The notes under the pieces were generated by a model. That model was not told the DNA's origin, made no database searches, and saw only the letters and a program-made list of their open reading frames with translations. Source: Reticulitermes lucifugus (Eukaryota > Arthropoda > Insecta > Blattodea > Rhinotermitidae). Taken from it: 64,000 bases of DNA. Location of the stretch: positions 1-64,000 of the forward strand of contig JAKCWW010001828.1 of assembly GCA_026260175.1 (NCBI GenBank), written 5' to 3'. Below, in pieces: positions 49,660 to 60,969 of the stretch (within the stretch, counting starts at the first letter, position 1; every line of letters starts with the position of its first letter). Position numbers and translations under genes: made by a program.

Positions 49660-50220
49660 CTTCAGGCTTCCGCCGCAGTGTAACTGAGATCGCTCTTCTG
49701 GGATGTTACTCAGCGTAGATTTGTAGTTAGATACCAACGTTTCGGGACAACCTGTCTCTTCTGGGATGTTACGCAGCGTAGATTGGTAGTTAGTTACCGA
49801 CGTTTCGGGGCAACCTGTCTCTTCTGGGATGTTACGCAGCGTAGATTGGTAGTTAGATACCAACGTTTCGGGGCAACCTGTCTCTTTTGGGATGTTACGC
49901 AGCGTAGATTGGTAGTTATTTACCGACGTTTCGGCACAACCTGTCTCTTCTGGGATGTTACGCAGCGTACATTGGTAGTTAGATACCAACGTTTCGGGAC
50001 AACCTGTCTCTTCTGGGATGTTACGCAGCGTACATTGGTAGTTAGTTACCGACGTTTCAGGGCAACCTATCTGTCTCTTCTAGGATGTTACTCAGCGCAG
50101 ATTGGTAGTTACCGACGTTTCGGGACAACCTATCGGTCTCTTGAATATAGGACCGATAGGTTGTCCTGAAGCATCGGTAGCTACCAATCTACACTACATA
50201 ACATCTCAGAAGATCTGATT
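49660..50220. repeat. Foldback enclosing a 63-bp tandem array
   Basis: It starts CTTCAGGCTTCCGCCGCAGT. About seven units of roughly 63 bp then run from about 49690 to 50130, each with TCTTCTGGGATGTTACGCAG, TAGATTGGTAGTTAG and ACCGACGTTTCGGGGCAACC. Units alternate between GTTACCGACG and ATACCAACG. The array closes with an inverted arm (GACCGATAGGTTGTCCTGAA, CTCAGAAGATCTGA). Confidence 0.88.
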
Positions 50221-50918
50221 TAGTTTTTTCGTCATCAACAGTTATCCATCTTACCACTCTCATTATTTGTAAGGACCGAGTTATTGAAGTTTCAACGAGA
50301 TTAATTTAGTTGTATTGTAGCGGTATGGGGGAAGGATAACTGGCTCAGTGCTGATCAAACAAATATATAAATTATACACAACTAACAAACCCCTTTACTA
50401 AAACTAGTAACTTAGTGTTGCATTGATTCTGGAATTTGTTCTTTCGTCATATTCGAAAAAAAGAACACTACGTTTTTCAAACTGGATCTGTTCCCTTTAT
50501 CGGGTGAAAGCATGAAGAGACATCTATTGTCTTGGGTCCGACAAAAAAAGAATTACTCTCAATCAGTTAACTACTTCTATCCAGGCGATTGGATCAGATT
50601 ACCTTAGCGTTAGATAATACGTAACACATAACAAAAATATAGGCACACACATGATCACCGAAATAAACAACTGAAAGAGAAATCTAAATTAAAGCAGTAA
50701 CCCCAACACACAAACACTGATTAGAAATAAAATAAAAATTATAAGAGTTACTCAATATTGTCCGCCTGCCGCTAGCGTCCTTTATGGACACGAAATGGAA
50801 ACTGCAAGAGACATCAAGGAAATAGTAGGCTCAAGCTACTAGATCCAACCGATCTATCTTATAATTTGTTATAGACCTTGCTGAAAAGAACCATATGAGA
50901 GAAATTTAAAATTTATTT

Positions 50919-51245
50919 TTGCAGAATAGTTTTGTAAAACAGGCCACGTGTGCCTATTTCGTACCATTTCCTACACATCTCGTGAATTTCAATTTACAAA
51001 CACTTGGCTTTATTCAAAGCCTGTTCGACGATCATAAGAATATTTCGCCACTTAAAATTCTTCTTGGGAAAAGCCCCTCAAAGTTTGTGCCTAGGTTCCC
51101 GGATCCGCACGGCCAGCTGCTGCTAAATGGGCCATCAGTTGCAGAGTATGTTCCGGTCCACTTCTTACACGTATTTCGCTTTGAAGACACAAATATAACC
51201 AAGTGGCTTTACCTCATTTTCGGACTTTTTCCACGAAATTTGTAA
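50919..51245 (+). other. Open frame of unknown nature (108 codons)
   Basis: The plus strand is open from ATG at 50919 to TAA at 51245. The middle part has protein-like composition (KILLGKSPSKFVPRFPDPHG, FRFEDTNITKWLYLIFG). The minus strand of the same stretch also reads plausibly between stops (ENEVKPLGYICVFKAKY), which suggests an old repeat. Neither reading is recognised. Confidence 0.25.
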
Positions 51246-51584
51246 AAACAGGTTCGATGCGAAGAAGTCGTCCAAAAATTAGGTAAGTTTTCTTGGATCT
51301 GTAGTTATGCCCCATGTAAGGGACATTTCTGAGAAGTTCAAACATATCAACAATTGTTACAGCATTATGACAACACTCAAGACGAAACACACGTTTAGGC
51401 CTTCGGTGATCTGCTCCAATTTACAAAATCCTATTTTTATTAAATAAGAAACATTGGAAGTCCAGAAAAATCATGAACCTAAAATGCCATTGTCATAACA
51501 CCTTGGAACTGACTACTGCTTACCAAATCATTAAACACACGTAATTACATAACTATTTTTTTTCCTATGGTTCAACAGCCCCTT

Positions 51585-51836
51585 TTTTTCGGGTGCCTAG
51601 GCCTCCTCATTTCGAGGTTTCATGATCACACACATTAGACACACCACNNNNNNNNNNNNNNNNNNNNNNNNNNNNNNNNNNNNNNNNNNNNNNNNNNNNN
51701 NNNNNNNNNNNNNNNNNNNNNNNNNNNNNNNNNNNNNNNNNNNNNNNNNNNNNNNCCCCGGTGGGATTTGAACCCACGATCCTAGTAAGCGAGCGGCCGC
51801 AGACACACGCCTTAGACCACACGGCCACTGGGATCG
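51585..51836 (-). mobile_element. SINE family D copy split by an assembly gap
   Basis: On the plus strand it ends GGGATTTGAACCCACGATCC (B box complement), GAGCGGCCGCAGAC, ACGCCTTAGACCACACGGCC and ACTGGGATCG. The 108 N at 51648-51755 replace most of the body. Confidence 0.75.
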
Positions 51837-51849
51837 ACTTTACATAACT

Positions 51850-52185
51850 AATGTCTCACCAGGTTCCCACTGCTGCCGACCTCCACACCTTGTCCCGGAA
51901 GATCCATTTTAGAATATTGTCCTCCCGCCTTCGTCTTGATTTTCCAAGAGAGTTCATTACAACTTTCTGTATTCATTTCTAGTCTCTCTCACCCGAGCTA
52001 CATGTCTAAACCAACGTAACTCCTACACTGATCTATGCTAACAACACAGTAGGATTTGAACAAAGCACAAGGTCCCTTGTAATGTAATATCTGAAAATCG
52101 GTTGTGTTTTCAAAGACCCATTCTCTCAAAGCGAGGGACCATGTTTCACAACCAAAGGGAAAAGCTTTAGAAACTTACATACGTG
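51850..52185 (-). mobile_element. RTE-like LINE coding tail, decayed
   Basis: Minus-strand pieces GCETWSLALREWVFENT, then NSLGKSRRRREDNILKW and FRDKVWRSAAVGTW, follow the order of an RTE-type RT C-terminus. Stops and frame shifts intervene. Confidence 0.5.
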
Positions 52186-52229
52186 CAACTCACTCATTCT
52201 GCTGACACTGCAACAATAAGATATATGAT

Positions 52230-52410
52230 ATGTCTGTGCTGTTAGTCTCCGACCTTTTATCGCAGAGGGCCAGGTTCAATCCCAGGCCACCTGATGTGGG
52301 ATTTGGGGTGGACAAAGTGGCATTGGGACAGGTTTTTCTCCGAGTACTTCGGTTTTTCCCTGTCAGTATAATTCCATTACTGCTTCATAGTCATTCAGTG
52401 ACATATCACC
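52230..52410 (+). mobile_element. SINE family A copy
   Basis: CCAGGTTCAATCCCAGGCCA (B box), GATGTGGGATTTGGGGTGG, ACAAAGTGGCATTGGGACAG, TTTTTCCCTGTCAGTATAAT. The A-box end is diverged. Confidence 0.8.
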
Positions 52411-53134
52411 GGCGCAATATAGTCTCCCATTGACATTGTCGTTAAATCCTTGATATGTCTGTTATCAGCTTATCAGCATGTCTCTGTTACACGTAACAAT
52501 CTAATTAGACAACAGCAATACAGGTTTAGGGGTTTGCGTAAATTTAATGTAGAAACTGCTTAATTACGTTTCTGTCCAATCTCCTCATTTATGGTGAAAA
52601 TGCGCTTTGTGTATCATGTGGTAAGGAAGACATAGGCCATGACGAATATGTCTGTGTTTATTATCTTCTAATGAATTCTGATTCAACTCACAGATTTTCA
52701 TTATGTGGTTGTTCCAGTTTTGCAGTTTCGTACGTTCCAGCAATATTAAAGCGGAGTTCGTACAGACTTCTGCAATGGGAAAATTCTATAGCACAATTCA
52801 GGGTATACGTAATACATATATTATATAGCAACTCACAACACCCAGTCCAACAAAATGCACTATATTGTTCCCAGACATTTTATGTTACAATATCATGTTG
52901 AACACTCCTACATGTTTCGATCCCTCATGGGATCATCATCAGAGAATCACGTTAAAATAACACTGCACAAAACCGAACTAGCAATCCATGTACATAATAA
53001 AAAGATGTAAAAAGATCAAACATTTAAACCGTAGGCGTTTGTTGTATAATGGATTCTGGTATACAGTGTTTTGGAGAGTCTATGTATTTAAGGAAGGATA
53101 AGACCGTAAGCCGTATAGTTTCAGGCAAGCAAGC

Positions 53135-53480
53135 GCGTGTGTGTTTACATGTACCTGTCTGTCCGCGTTCCTACACCTACGTGTTTGTACCTGTATGTAC
53201 CCGTGTGTCCGCGTGCCTGGACCTGTGTGTGTACTTATATGTACCTGTGTGTCCGCATGCCTGCACCTGTCTGTGTGTGCCTGTATGTACCTGTGTGTCC
53301 GCGTGCCTGCACCTGTGTGTGTGCGCCTGTATGTACCTGTGTGTCCGCGTGCCTGCACCTGTGTGTGTGTGTGTGCTTGCACGTACTTGTGCGTGCGCGT
53401 GCTTGAACGTGTGTCCGCGTTCCCCCACCTGTGAATGTGCTTGCCTGTACCTGTGTGTGCGTGCCTGCATGCTAGCGCAC
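53135..53480. repeat. GT-rich minisatellite
   Basis: About five imperfect units of roughly 46 bp around CTGTATGTACCTGTGTGTCC, GCGTGCCTGCACCTG and a variable GTGTGTGTGTGC run. Open frames occur in several phases and on both strands because stop triplets are absent from the unit; they are not genes. Confidence 0.85.
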
Positions 53481-53883
53481 AGGTATGGACCAACAACGTC
53501 AGTAGGTGTGGAGCAGATAAATATTTACTTCATTCTTCCCCATAAATGAGATATTTAAAAAAAACAATTCATTACAGAAACACACGAATCTCTTCAGCAT
53601 TTAGCAAATGAGATTTCAACTTCAAATCTTGTCTAGATACGTTCTTTGTAATTTTTTAATCCCTCGTTCCTCGTTTTTGTCGATGTCCGTTTATTGTAGA
53701 TGCGTCCACATATTCTTTACTGTAGGATGAGTCACACTATAAACACCACACCAATCTTTTTCTTTTCTTTTGTTCCTTTTCTCTACTTCCCTGTAAACTG
53801 CTCGGTGGAACACACCGCTACTCCAAATGCAATTACTTTCATCTTCTTGAAAGGCAAGTATCAGTTCCGGTTTCAATTCCAGG

Positions 53884-53975
53884 GCGGACCATGTGTTGGA
53901 CAGTGTAGCACTGAGACAGGTTTTCCCCTGCCAGTCATAAAGTCATCACACAATCACTGCCGTTGTACTTTCACA
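53884..53975 (+). mobile_element. SINE family A 3' fragment
   Basis: GGACCATGTGTTGGACAGTG, GCACTGAGACAGGTTTTCC and CCTGCCAGTCATAAAG match the body of family A with the head missing. Confidence 0.45.
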
Positions 53976-54734
53976 TCACGGCCCCGTCCCCGAGTTGCGC
54001 TTACAGGCACAATCAGCAGTCCGGGCTCCAATGATGTCTAAACCGGAACTTTGCCGGACACGAAAAAGGCAGTAGTTTTGTCTGTTCCTTTCTCTCTAAA
54101 ACAGAGGTCAGGTGAAGTTTACTGCATGTCGTTTTCAGAACAGATACTTATCGAAGTGAAACTCATGAACTGAAGGTATTAGAGTGTGAAGCCAGATATT
54201 TTGAAGGTCGAAAGTAATAGGATTAAGGTCTTAGAACAATCCTGCTCGCAATTCATTCTGCTTAAATTCATACCTCGCAGAGCTTATTTAAAACTTGATA
54301 ATTTACAAATGTGAAACTCTGCGTTAAATTAAGAAAAACCCAGGATATAGGCCTAAACAATCCCTTGTCTAGTACTGAGAAGAATACAATGAATCCTTGC
54401 ACGCTACATGTATTGCGTATTGACAACTTCTGAAACGAAATAGGGAATATCATACTATTAAATTTGTCACTGTGTTAATGAGAAAGAAGGTGTAGAGTTT
54501 GGTACCTCTGGCACTGACAATAGCGTTTAAACTGCAGATACTCGTACAACCAGTGCTGCCAACAGTGTAGAAAGGACAGATTTTTGTTTCTTCAGTATTT
54601 TGAAATGGTATTGAAAGGGGTTGCAAAGTAGGGGTGCAATAAAGCTACACATATTGTCATCTCAGAAGTAGAAGGAAGGATGCCATGAACTCCAAGATCC
54701 AGCAGCTTCTGTTTTTTATGCACGCACTTCTTAG

Positions 54735-54800
54735 GACACAAGTTGAGGGCCGAGCGGGTTGGATCATCGTTAAAGCATCTCGCAGTTGGAGGTACCCGAT
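54735..54800 (+). mobile_element. Possible tRNA-derived SINE head
   Basis: GGGCCGAGCGGGTTGGATC resembles an A box and GAGGTACCCGATCACAATCC a degraded B box, at a suitable spacing. No body family could be matched. Confidence 0.35.
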
Positions 54801-55084
54801 CACAATCCACATCACTCATCGTCGAGCCTATATTCACTACATCTCACATGACAGTACTTAAAAGCCACGTGTGTCCCAATCCAAAGTTCATATCCGTCCC
54901 ACTAACACTACGTGAGATCAGCAGTTAATAGAGGCTTAAAACGTAAATCTATATCCATCCAATAAGCCAGGATATTTCAGTAGGCCTGAGAAAAGCGCCT
55001 CGCCGAATAACCGGAGTTCCATTCCTGGCATAGTCGGAATTGTTCTCTTTTCTACCACGTCCAGACGCAGTACACGTATCTCTT

Positions 55085-55195
55085 GAGATCTGCGCTCTTT
55101 TGGGATTTTACGCAACATTGAATGGTAGTTTCTTACCTACGTTTCGGGACAACGTATCCGTCCCAATTTCAAGGGTCAAGCAGTCCAAGAAGAAA
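55085..55195 (+). repeat. Copy of the GCTTCCGCCGC repeat family
   Basis: GAGATCTGCGCTCTTTTGGG, TACCTACGTTTCGGGACAAC, then CAAGGGTCAAGCAGTCCAAG match the body of the family seen at 47573 and 49660. The first part of the family consensus is missing. Confidence 0.7.
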
Positions 55196-55199
55196 TAAT

Positions 55200-58020
55200 C
55201 ACATATATCCCTTGTTTTGCGCATTTTTCTCTAAAGCCCCTTGTCAATATACACCACCTTTTAATTTACGCCCTCTTATTTTCTGTTTAACTCCCTTTGA
55301 CTGGCTCCATTTTATTAAGCTATTCCATTATTTCTTACGGAAATATTATTTTTTATTTACGGGCTTTTTTATTTGCGCCCACCTTTTTAGGAACAAAACT
55401 AAGGCGTAAATACTATCTCTTGGCTTATCCCTTTCAGTGTGTTAGTGGTTAAACGAACAGAGCGTGAAGACGAGCACGTAGCTCCATCTGATGCGCGGAG
55501 GTTCAGGTATACACCGGCTATAAGAATTTATGGGGTCCTGGCCAGGCAAATAACTTCAACTTGACCTTGCCATGTAATAAAATACACAACGTCTATGATG
55601 ATTCATATAGATTATACAGAAAACGGTTGAAAAATATCGCCCTAAGAGATGGTGGCGGGATTTTATCTTATACATTGACATTCGACACTCGTGTTGTGAC
55701 ATGTTATGTTTATCAGTATTGGTGTTTTATGGTCCCAGTGTATTGGTTGTTCTTATCTGCCTTTTGTAAAAAATGTTTCTTACATTTGACGGAACACATA
55801 TGAAGTACAAGCTTTCCCACGAAGGACTATATTTATAAATACTCAAACAAGATAAAGAATGATGCAAAAGCAAGAGAAATTTCATTTACCTTCTCTAGCG
55901 TCTTGCATATGAATACAGTCATGATTTAGACAAAAAGTTGCATAAATTCCAGATAATATGTCGCCCCTTCAGAAAATGTAAGAACAGAGAAATGAAATTA
56001 TCGAAACAAAACAAATAAGAAGAACGGGACGCAAGACTTTAGTGCATTCTCTGTAGAGGGGAAAATTTAAAATTATAATGCAGTCTTCGTTAAGCTCTTT
56101 TTACTCATCCAATTATGTAGTCAACCATTACAAATTTGTTGCAGTCTTCGTTGGCCATCTTGTTGACGTTTCGTAATCAACATTTTAATGCTACTGTATG
56201 AAAAAATATGTACATCCGATAGCATTAACCTAATAATAAATCAACATTTATATTCAATATGATGTACATAATGACAAGGCAACAACGTCAAGGGCGTCAT
56301 GAAGACACAAATAAATCTGCAAGAAATTCCTCCATAAAATAATTTCACACGCGTATAATTCCGTAACCAAAGATCCTACATTGATTTTGATTACAAAGGG
56401 CAACCCTCGCCGAAAGATTTTCATTTGTGCCTAGCTCCGAACCGAAATCTTGGAGGCCCCAGATTTAAAGGTTGATAGTGAGGTGGAAACGGTTGTGACA
56501 CGATGGCTGATTACACAGGACACGGACTGATATCACCTGGCAAAGGAAACACTCTTCCCACAATATGCACATCGACTCAAGTTTTTTGGCTGGGGAGTGG
56601 GGGGTGGAGGAAAGTATGTGGAAAAGTAGTGAGATAGCAATAAAATTAAATCCGAACTCGTCTTATTATAGTTGAAGAGAAACAAAATTCTATGCCTTTT
56701 TAACTTAATTTTCGGACCGACTCTCTTATCGACAGTACGCTATTACAGTATACTTTCAGTTTGCCAATCTAATAAAAAAAGGTCCTTGAATAAGACTCAG
56801 AAAGATTCATATTAGATTTACTAGACATATGATCTGTTTTACGTTGTAATTATATTAAGGTTTATGATATTATACAGAATTTCAAAAGTGCCTTCATTAT
56901 GTTTATTATATTTAATTAAGTTTTAAATCTTGGTCTAGAGCTCCCTGAAGACAGCGTGACACCAAGACATGTAACTCCGGTTTAGCCAGTGTTTATCCTC
57001 ACATCCCCCTCCTATTACGTTCTTTTATGACCGAATCATAGTTTACGAAAGAATAATACGTAATTAAGAAAATCAAAATTTGCTAGAATAATAAGGAATG
57101 ATGCCTGAAAACCGAATCGATTTGAACAAAAAGAAAAAAAGGGCCAGCAACATCCGACGAAGAGCAGGACCTGATTTAACTCATGTAACAGAAGGAGCCT
57201 GAGATGTTGACAATAAGCGGAGCACACAACAAAATTATTAAAGTGTCAAATATCAACACACTGTCTCCAGTATTTGTCATTTTTGCAACAATAAGACCAA
57301 TACACGGAAAACATACAGCCAGCAAAACATGAAAAATGTCTGATATTTGTCACGTACCTGGTTTAATCAAGTATCTCCTTTGCGGAGATAGACAGATATT
57401 CGGCATATGTCACTGCCCACGTCGAAGTTGCTCCGCGGATGACGTAATACTTTAACTGTCTTAATATGAAAATTTTAATTAATTACGCTACCGCAATGGA
57501 CGTGTTTATACTACGCATTCCAGATTTACTAGGATCATTTGATGCGGACCTTCTCGTTTGTATTACAACGAATGCAGATAAGGCTGTCTGCCGGCCAGCA
57601 ATCATAGAAGGGACTAGCTTGTGGCGCGCGATGCCTCAGACGACAAAGGACCGCCTCTCAGGGTCTAAGTTCACTGGTCACTTGTTGAAGAGTCGCAATA
57701 AACTGGGACATGCTTGAACGCAACACTAGCAGGCAGAGATCCATGATCTGCACACACAGACATGATCGCGCTCTATGATAGAAACGAAGTGCAGTGTTTG
57801 TTTATATGCTGTCTAAACGACAGGTTAACTGCAGGTTTTATAAATTTGAGAAGTAGACTGAAGTGTATATGAAGACGTAATGCATAATACGTTGTAATGG
57901 TCTATAAACGTGTTGTTATAATTATCTCTCTTAGGCTGAGGAAATCCTATGATTCGATGTTCTGATCTTACAGGGAAGATATCGAAGCATTCAGTTAATT
58001 TACTGGAAGGCGAACACTTG
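55200..58020. other. Intergenic, no gene recognised
   Basis: Plain AT-rich sequence. An 83-codon open frame at 57466-57717 has no recognisable motif. A weak stem-loop motif remnant lies at about 56943-56985 (CTCCCTGAAGACAGCG, ACATGTAACTCCGG). Confidence 0.4.
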
Positions 58021-58300
58021 CCGGTCCCTGTGGCCGCGCGGTCTAAGGCGTGGGTCTGCGGCCGCTCGCTTGCTGGGATTGCGAGTTCGAATCCCATCGA
58101 CCGCATGGATCTTAGTCACTTGTGAGTGTTGTCAGGTAGAGGTCTCTGCGACGGGCCGATCCCTCGTCCAGAGAATTCCTACCTAGGCAGAGAGAGAGTG
58201 TGTGTGTTGTGTCATTTAGCGCCATCAAAAGCAACAGTAGTCTCTACACCTACAATAAGTAGACAGACAGAGGTCAAGTCTAAAAAATAAAGAAAAAAAG
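58021..58300 (+). mobile_element. SINE family D, best preserved copy
   Basis: CCGGTCCCTGTGGCCGCGCG, GTCTAAGGCGTGGGTCTGCG, GCGAGTTCGAATCCCATCG (intact B box), AGGTAGAGGTCTCTGCGACG, CCGATCCCTCGTCCAGAGAA. The head closely resembles a tRNA-Leu/Ser-type gene but does not fold as a complete tRNA here. An A-rich tail follows near 58285-58310. Confidence 0.87.
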
Positions 58301-58499
58301 AAAAAAGAAATAAATTTGAACACTTAACGTAATGTATAATGAATTACATAAGAAATTAAGTAGCTAAATAAATAGTAACTAATTTATTGTCTCCTTAATG
58401 AATGCTGAGGGCCACCTCTGTACGTATAAGAACCAAGTCAGTAGCAATTGACCCGATGTTTGTGGTACTGCACTGCCAGACAAAAGAAACTGGAGGATT

Positions 58500-58756
58500 T
58501 TTTCCTCGTGGCGCAACAGCCCCTAGTGGGCCAGGGCCTCCTCATTATCGAGGCTTCACAGTCACAGACACATCACGCTCGGTAGGGCTCCTCTGGACGA
58601 GTCATCAACCCGATGCAGAGATCTCTACCTGACAACACACAACACTCACAAGAGACAGTTATCCATGCCCCAGGCGGGATTCGAATCCGCAATTTCAGCA
58701 AGCGAACGGCCGAAGACCCATGCCTTAGACAGAGCAGCCACTGGAATCGGCATCTC
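58500..58756 (-). mobile_element. SINE family D copy, inverted
   Basis: On the plus strand: GGCGCAACAGCCCCTAGTGG at the 3' end, CTCCTCTGGACGAGTCATCA in the body, GGGATTCGAATCCGCAATTT (B box complement) and CATGCCTTAGACAGAGCAGC at the head. It faces the copy at 58021 tail to tail. Confidence 0.85.
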
Positions 58757-59164
58757 TATATATATAAGAAGCAAATCAGTAGCGAGTGACACAGTCTTTG
58801 TGGCAATGCCTGGAGGAATGTAAACAAATATCTGATGTCCGTATAACGAAATTTCTACTTTTATTGCAGTCAACCGTATGCACTGTGTAGCTTAGGTCAC
58901 TGCGTTTATTAGCTTCACATATGCCAGGCCAGGAAAATGGATATGCTCACGGCACGACAATGGGTCCAAACTCTGTTCTTGCACGTGCGTTGCCGTGAAA
59001 ATTGTAGACGGTGTATATTTATACTGCTGTCAGATCATGAGGGTACATTCCGCATAATCTGGCTTCTAGTGTATGCCAGAATTCGCCACAGGTACAAACC
59101 CTATTGCTACAGGAACACAGAACCTAAATAACTTATAATACTGACGCAAAATACAGAAACGTAA

Positions 59165-59275
59165 CCCCCTTTTTTGTGTGGTGAAGGGCCCCGCAGCAGA
59201 TGCTACCGACGCACCGCAGCCTTAAGGCTTATTGTGCAACCCTGTGATGAAGATAAAAATGAAGATGATTAGTTT
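59165..59275 (-). repeat. Repeat shared with 44625-44700
   Basis: CGACGCACCGCAGCCTTAAG and GCTTATTGTGCAACC on the plus strand are the complement of the block at 44625. It lies directly beside the SINE family A copy at 59283. Confidence 0.6.
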
Positions 59276-59282
59276 TTTCCAC

Positions 59283-59458
59283 TTTTCCGTATAATGGAGC
59301 ACCGGTGGAATGAAATTGACAGGGGAAAACCGGCATACTCGGGGAAAAACCTGACCCAGTGCCACTTTGCCCACCACAAACCCCACATAGACCCGAGATC
59401 GAAACCGGGCCTCCGCGGTGTGAGGCCGGCGATTAACCGCCTGAGCCATGGTACGGCT
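59283..59458 (-). mobile_element. SINE family A copy
   Basis: In the minus sense: GCCGTACCATGGCTCAGGCG, CCCGGTTTCGATCTCGGGTC (B box), GGGGTTTGTGGTGGGCAAAG, TGGCACTGGGTCAGGTTTTT and GTGCTCCATTATACGG. A well-preserved copy. Confidence 0.87.
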
Positions 59459-60619
59459 ATCGTAACACCTTATAAAAATCTTAAAATTAATATTCATTCA
59501 CACCTGCTTTAAATTATAATTACAACATATTTATGATAGTGATTTTTTTTAACTTCATAGCGAAAATATGTTTACTGGATCACCAGTAATTAAATAGGAG
59601 TTTGGATAATGAGGATAAAATATATAATGTAAAGCTTTCACGACGAATGCATTCAATAGGACGTTCTCGGGACAGCAGCGTTTGCGAGCAACGAGAACCT
59701 CATGCTGAACGTAAAGACGTTTTCACACACTAACAATTTTTCCAACCACGATACTTGGTCAGCAGTTAGTCACTATACTGAAAGCAATCACGGTTCACTG
59801 GATGCAAGAAATAAATAATAAAAACTGAACAGGCCTGATAACAACAGAAACCAGTTTATAACCAGTTAAGTCAGTGACAGACGAACTGTCCTTCACATGC
59901 ACAGATTTTCATGGATTATTAAAAAATGAGTTCACCCACAGGGGCCTTTGAGGGCAAATTTGCCTGCATTCTGGACAAGTCCAAGAGTCCGATACATCTG
60001 CTGAGTTTGTGGATGAAAGTCACGTAATCCTGTTTAATGACGTCAATCACTTTTGAGACATTTTAGGCTAACTGACGTTTTGAAGGGAGTAAGTCACCTT
60101 TGATATCTCAGAGGCGAGCAACAACGGAACAGACTCAAGGCAATAAAAACTATTTTATTGATAAAGTAAATTATGTAACAAAGTAATTGAATAAACAAAA
60201 CAACATTGAATGGGCTTCTAATGCATCTCTAACCTCACTGACGTTGTTACTTTTTCGAAACAAATTCCTTCCGCCTTCTGACTAGCATTATCGCGCTGCA
60301 CGTGCTTATCAGTCCACACATTGGTGTAGATAAGGGATGACGAACTTTCTCACTGCCTCGTGTTCATTTTACATCTAAAGTCACTTATCAGTAAGAGCCG
60401 TCCTCGTTGTTCCAGTATCGTCATGATGGGCTTCGCGAGAATTAGGCCACTACACTAAATTAAAATGTTCTTTTTAAACCGGGGGTTGAATTTAATTTTT
60501 TAGAGCAACCAAAGCAACATATTTTAGTTTGGGAGACTACATCTTAAATTTCGTTTTCTATATGTTATGAATACTGCATAATGAAGAGCTATATGATCTG
60601 TATTCCCCACTAAATATTA

Positions 60620-60965
60620 TTGGGCTCACCAAATCAAGAATACTGGGATGGGTGGAGCATATGGCACGTATGGGAAAGTGGAGGGCTGCATTTAGGATTT
60701 TGGTGAGGATATCTGAGGGAAAGAGACAACTTCCAGGATCTAGGCGCAGAGAGGAATATAATATTAAAATGTATTTTCAAGAAATGTAATGGTGGGGGCA
60801 TGGATTGGATTGATCTGGCTCAGAAAGACACAAGTGGCGGATTCTTGTGAATGTGGTAATGAAACTTTAGTTTCCACAAAATGCGGGGAATTTCTTGAAT
60901 AGCTGAGGAAGTATTAGCATCTGAAGAACGACTCTGCTCCTGGAGTTACTTAGGAAGTTAGTTGT
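60620..60965 (+). mobile_element. RTE-like LINE 3' coding tail
   Basis: The plus strand reads LTKSRILGWVEHMARMGKWR, AAFRILVRISEGKRQLPGSR and RREEYNIKMYFQEM. After a frame break it gives HKWRILVNVVMKL and PQNAGNFLNS. This is the C-terminal end of an RTE-type reverse transcriptase with several stops. Confidence 0.75.
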
Positions 60966-60969
60966 GTCA

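Noticed and set aside
49690-50130. CRISPR-like array
   Set aside because: Units are contiguous direct repeats without unique spacers, in an insect genome.
49783-50169. 128-codon open frame in the tandem array (repeats of FWDVTQRRLVV)
   Set aside because: The 63-bp unit is a multiple of three without stops, so open frames on both strands are automatic.
57466-57717. 83-codon plus-strand frame starting MKILINYATAMD
   Set aside because: No domain, no splice context and no signal of a promoter. Length is compatible with chance.
58021-58095. Candidate tRNA-Leu/Ser gene
   Set aside because: A and B boxes are good, but the acceptor and anticodon arms do not close as a tRNA. The sequence continues into a body shared with other copies, so it is a SINE head. 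The same holds for 32419, 46269 and 48807.
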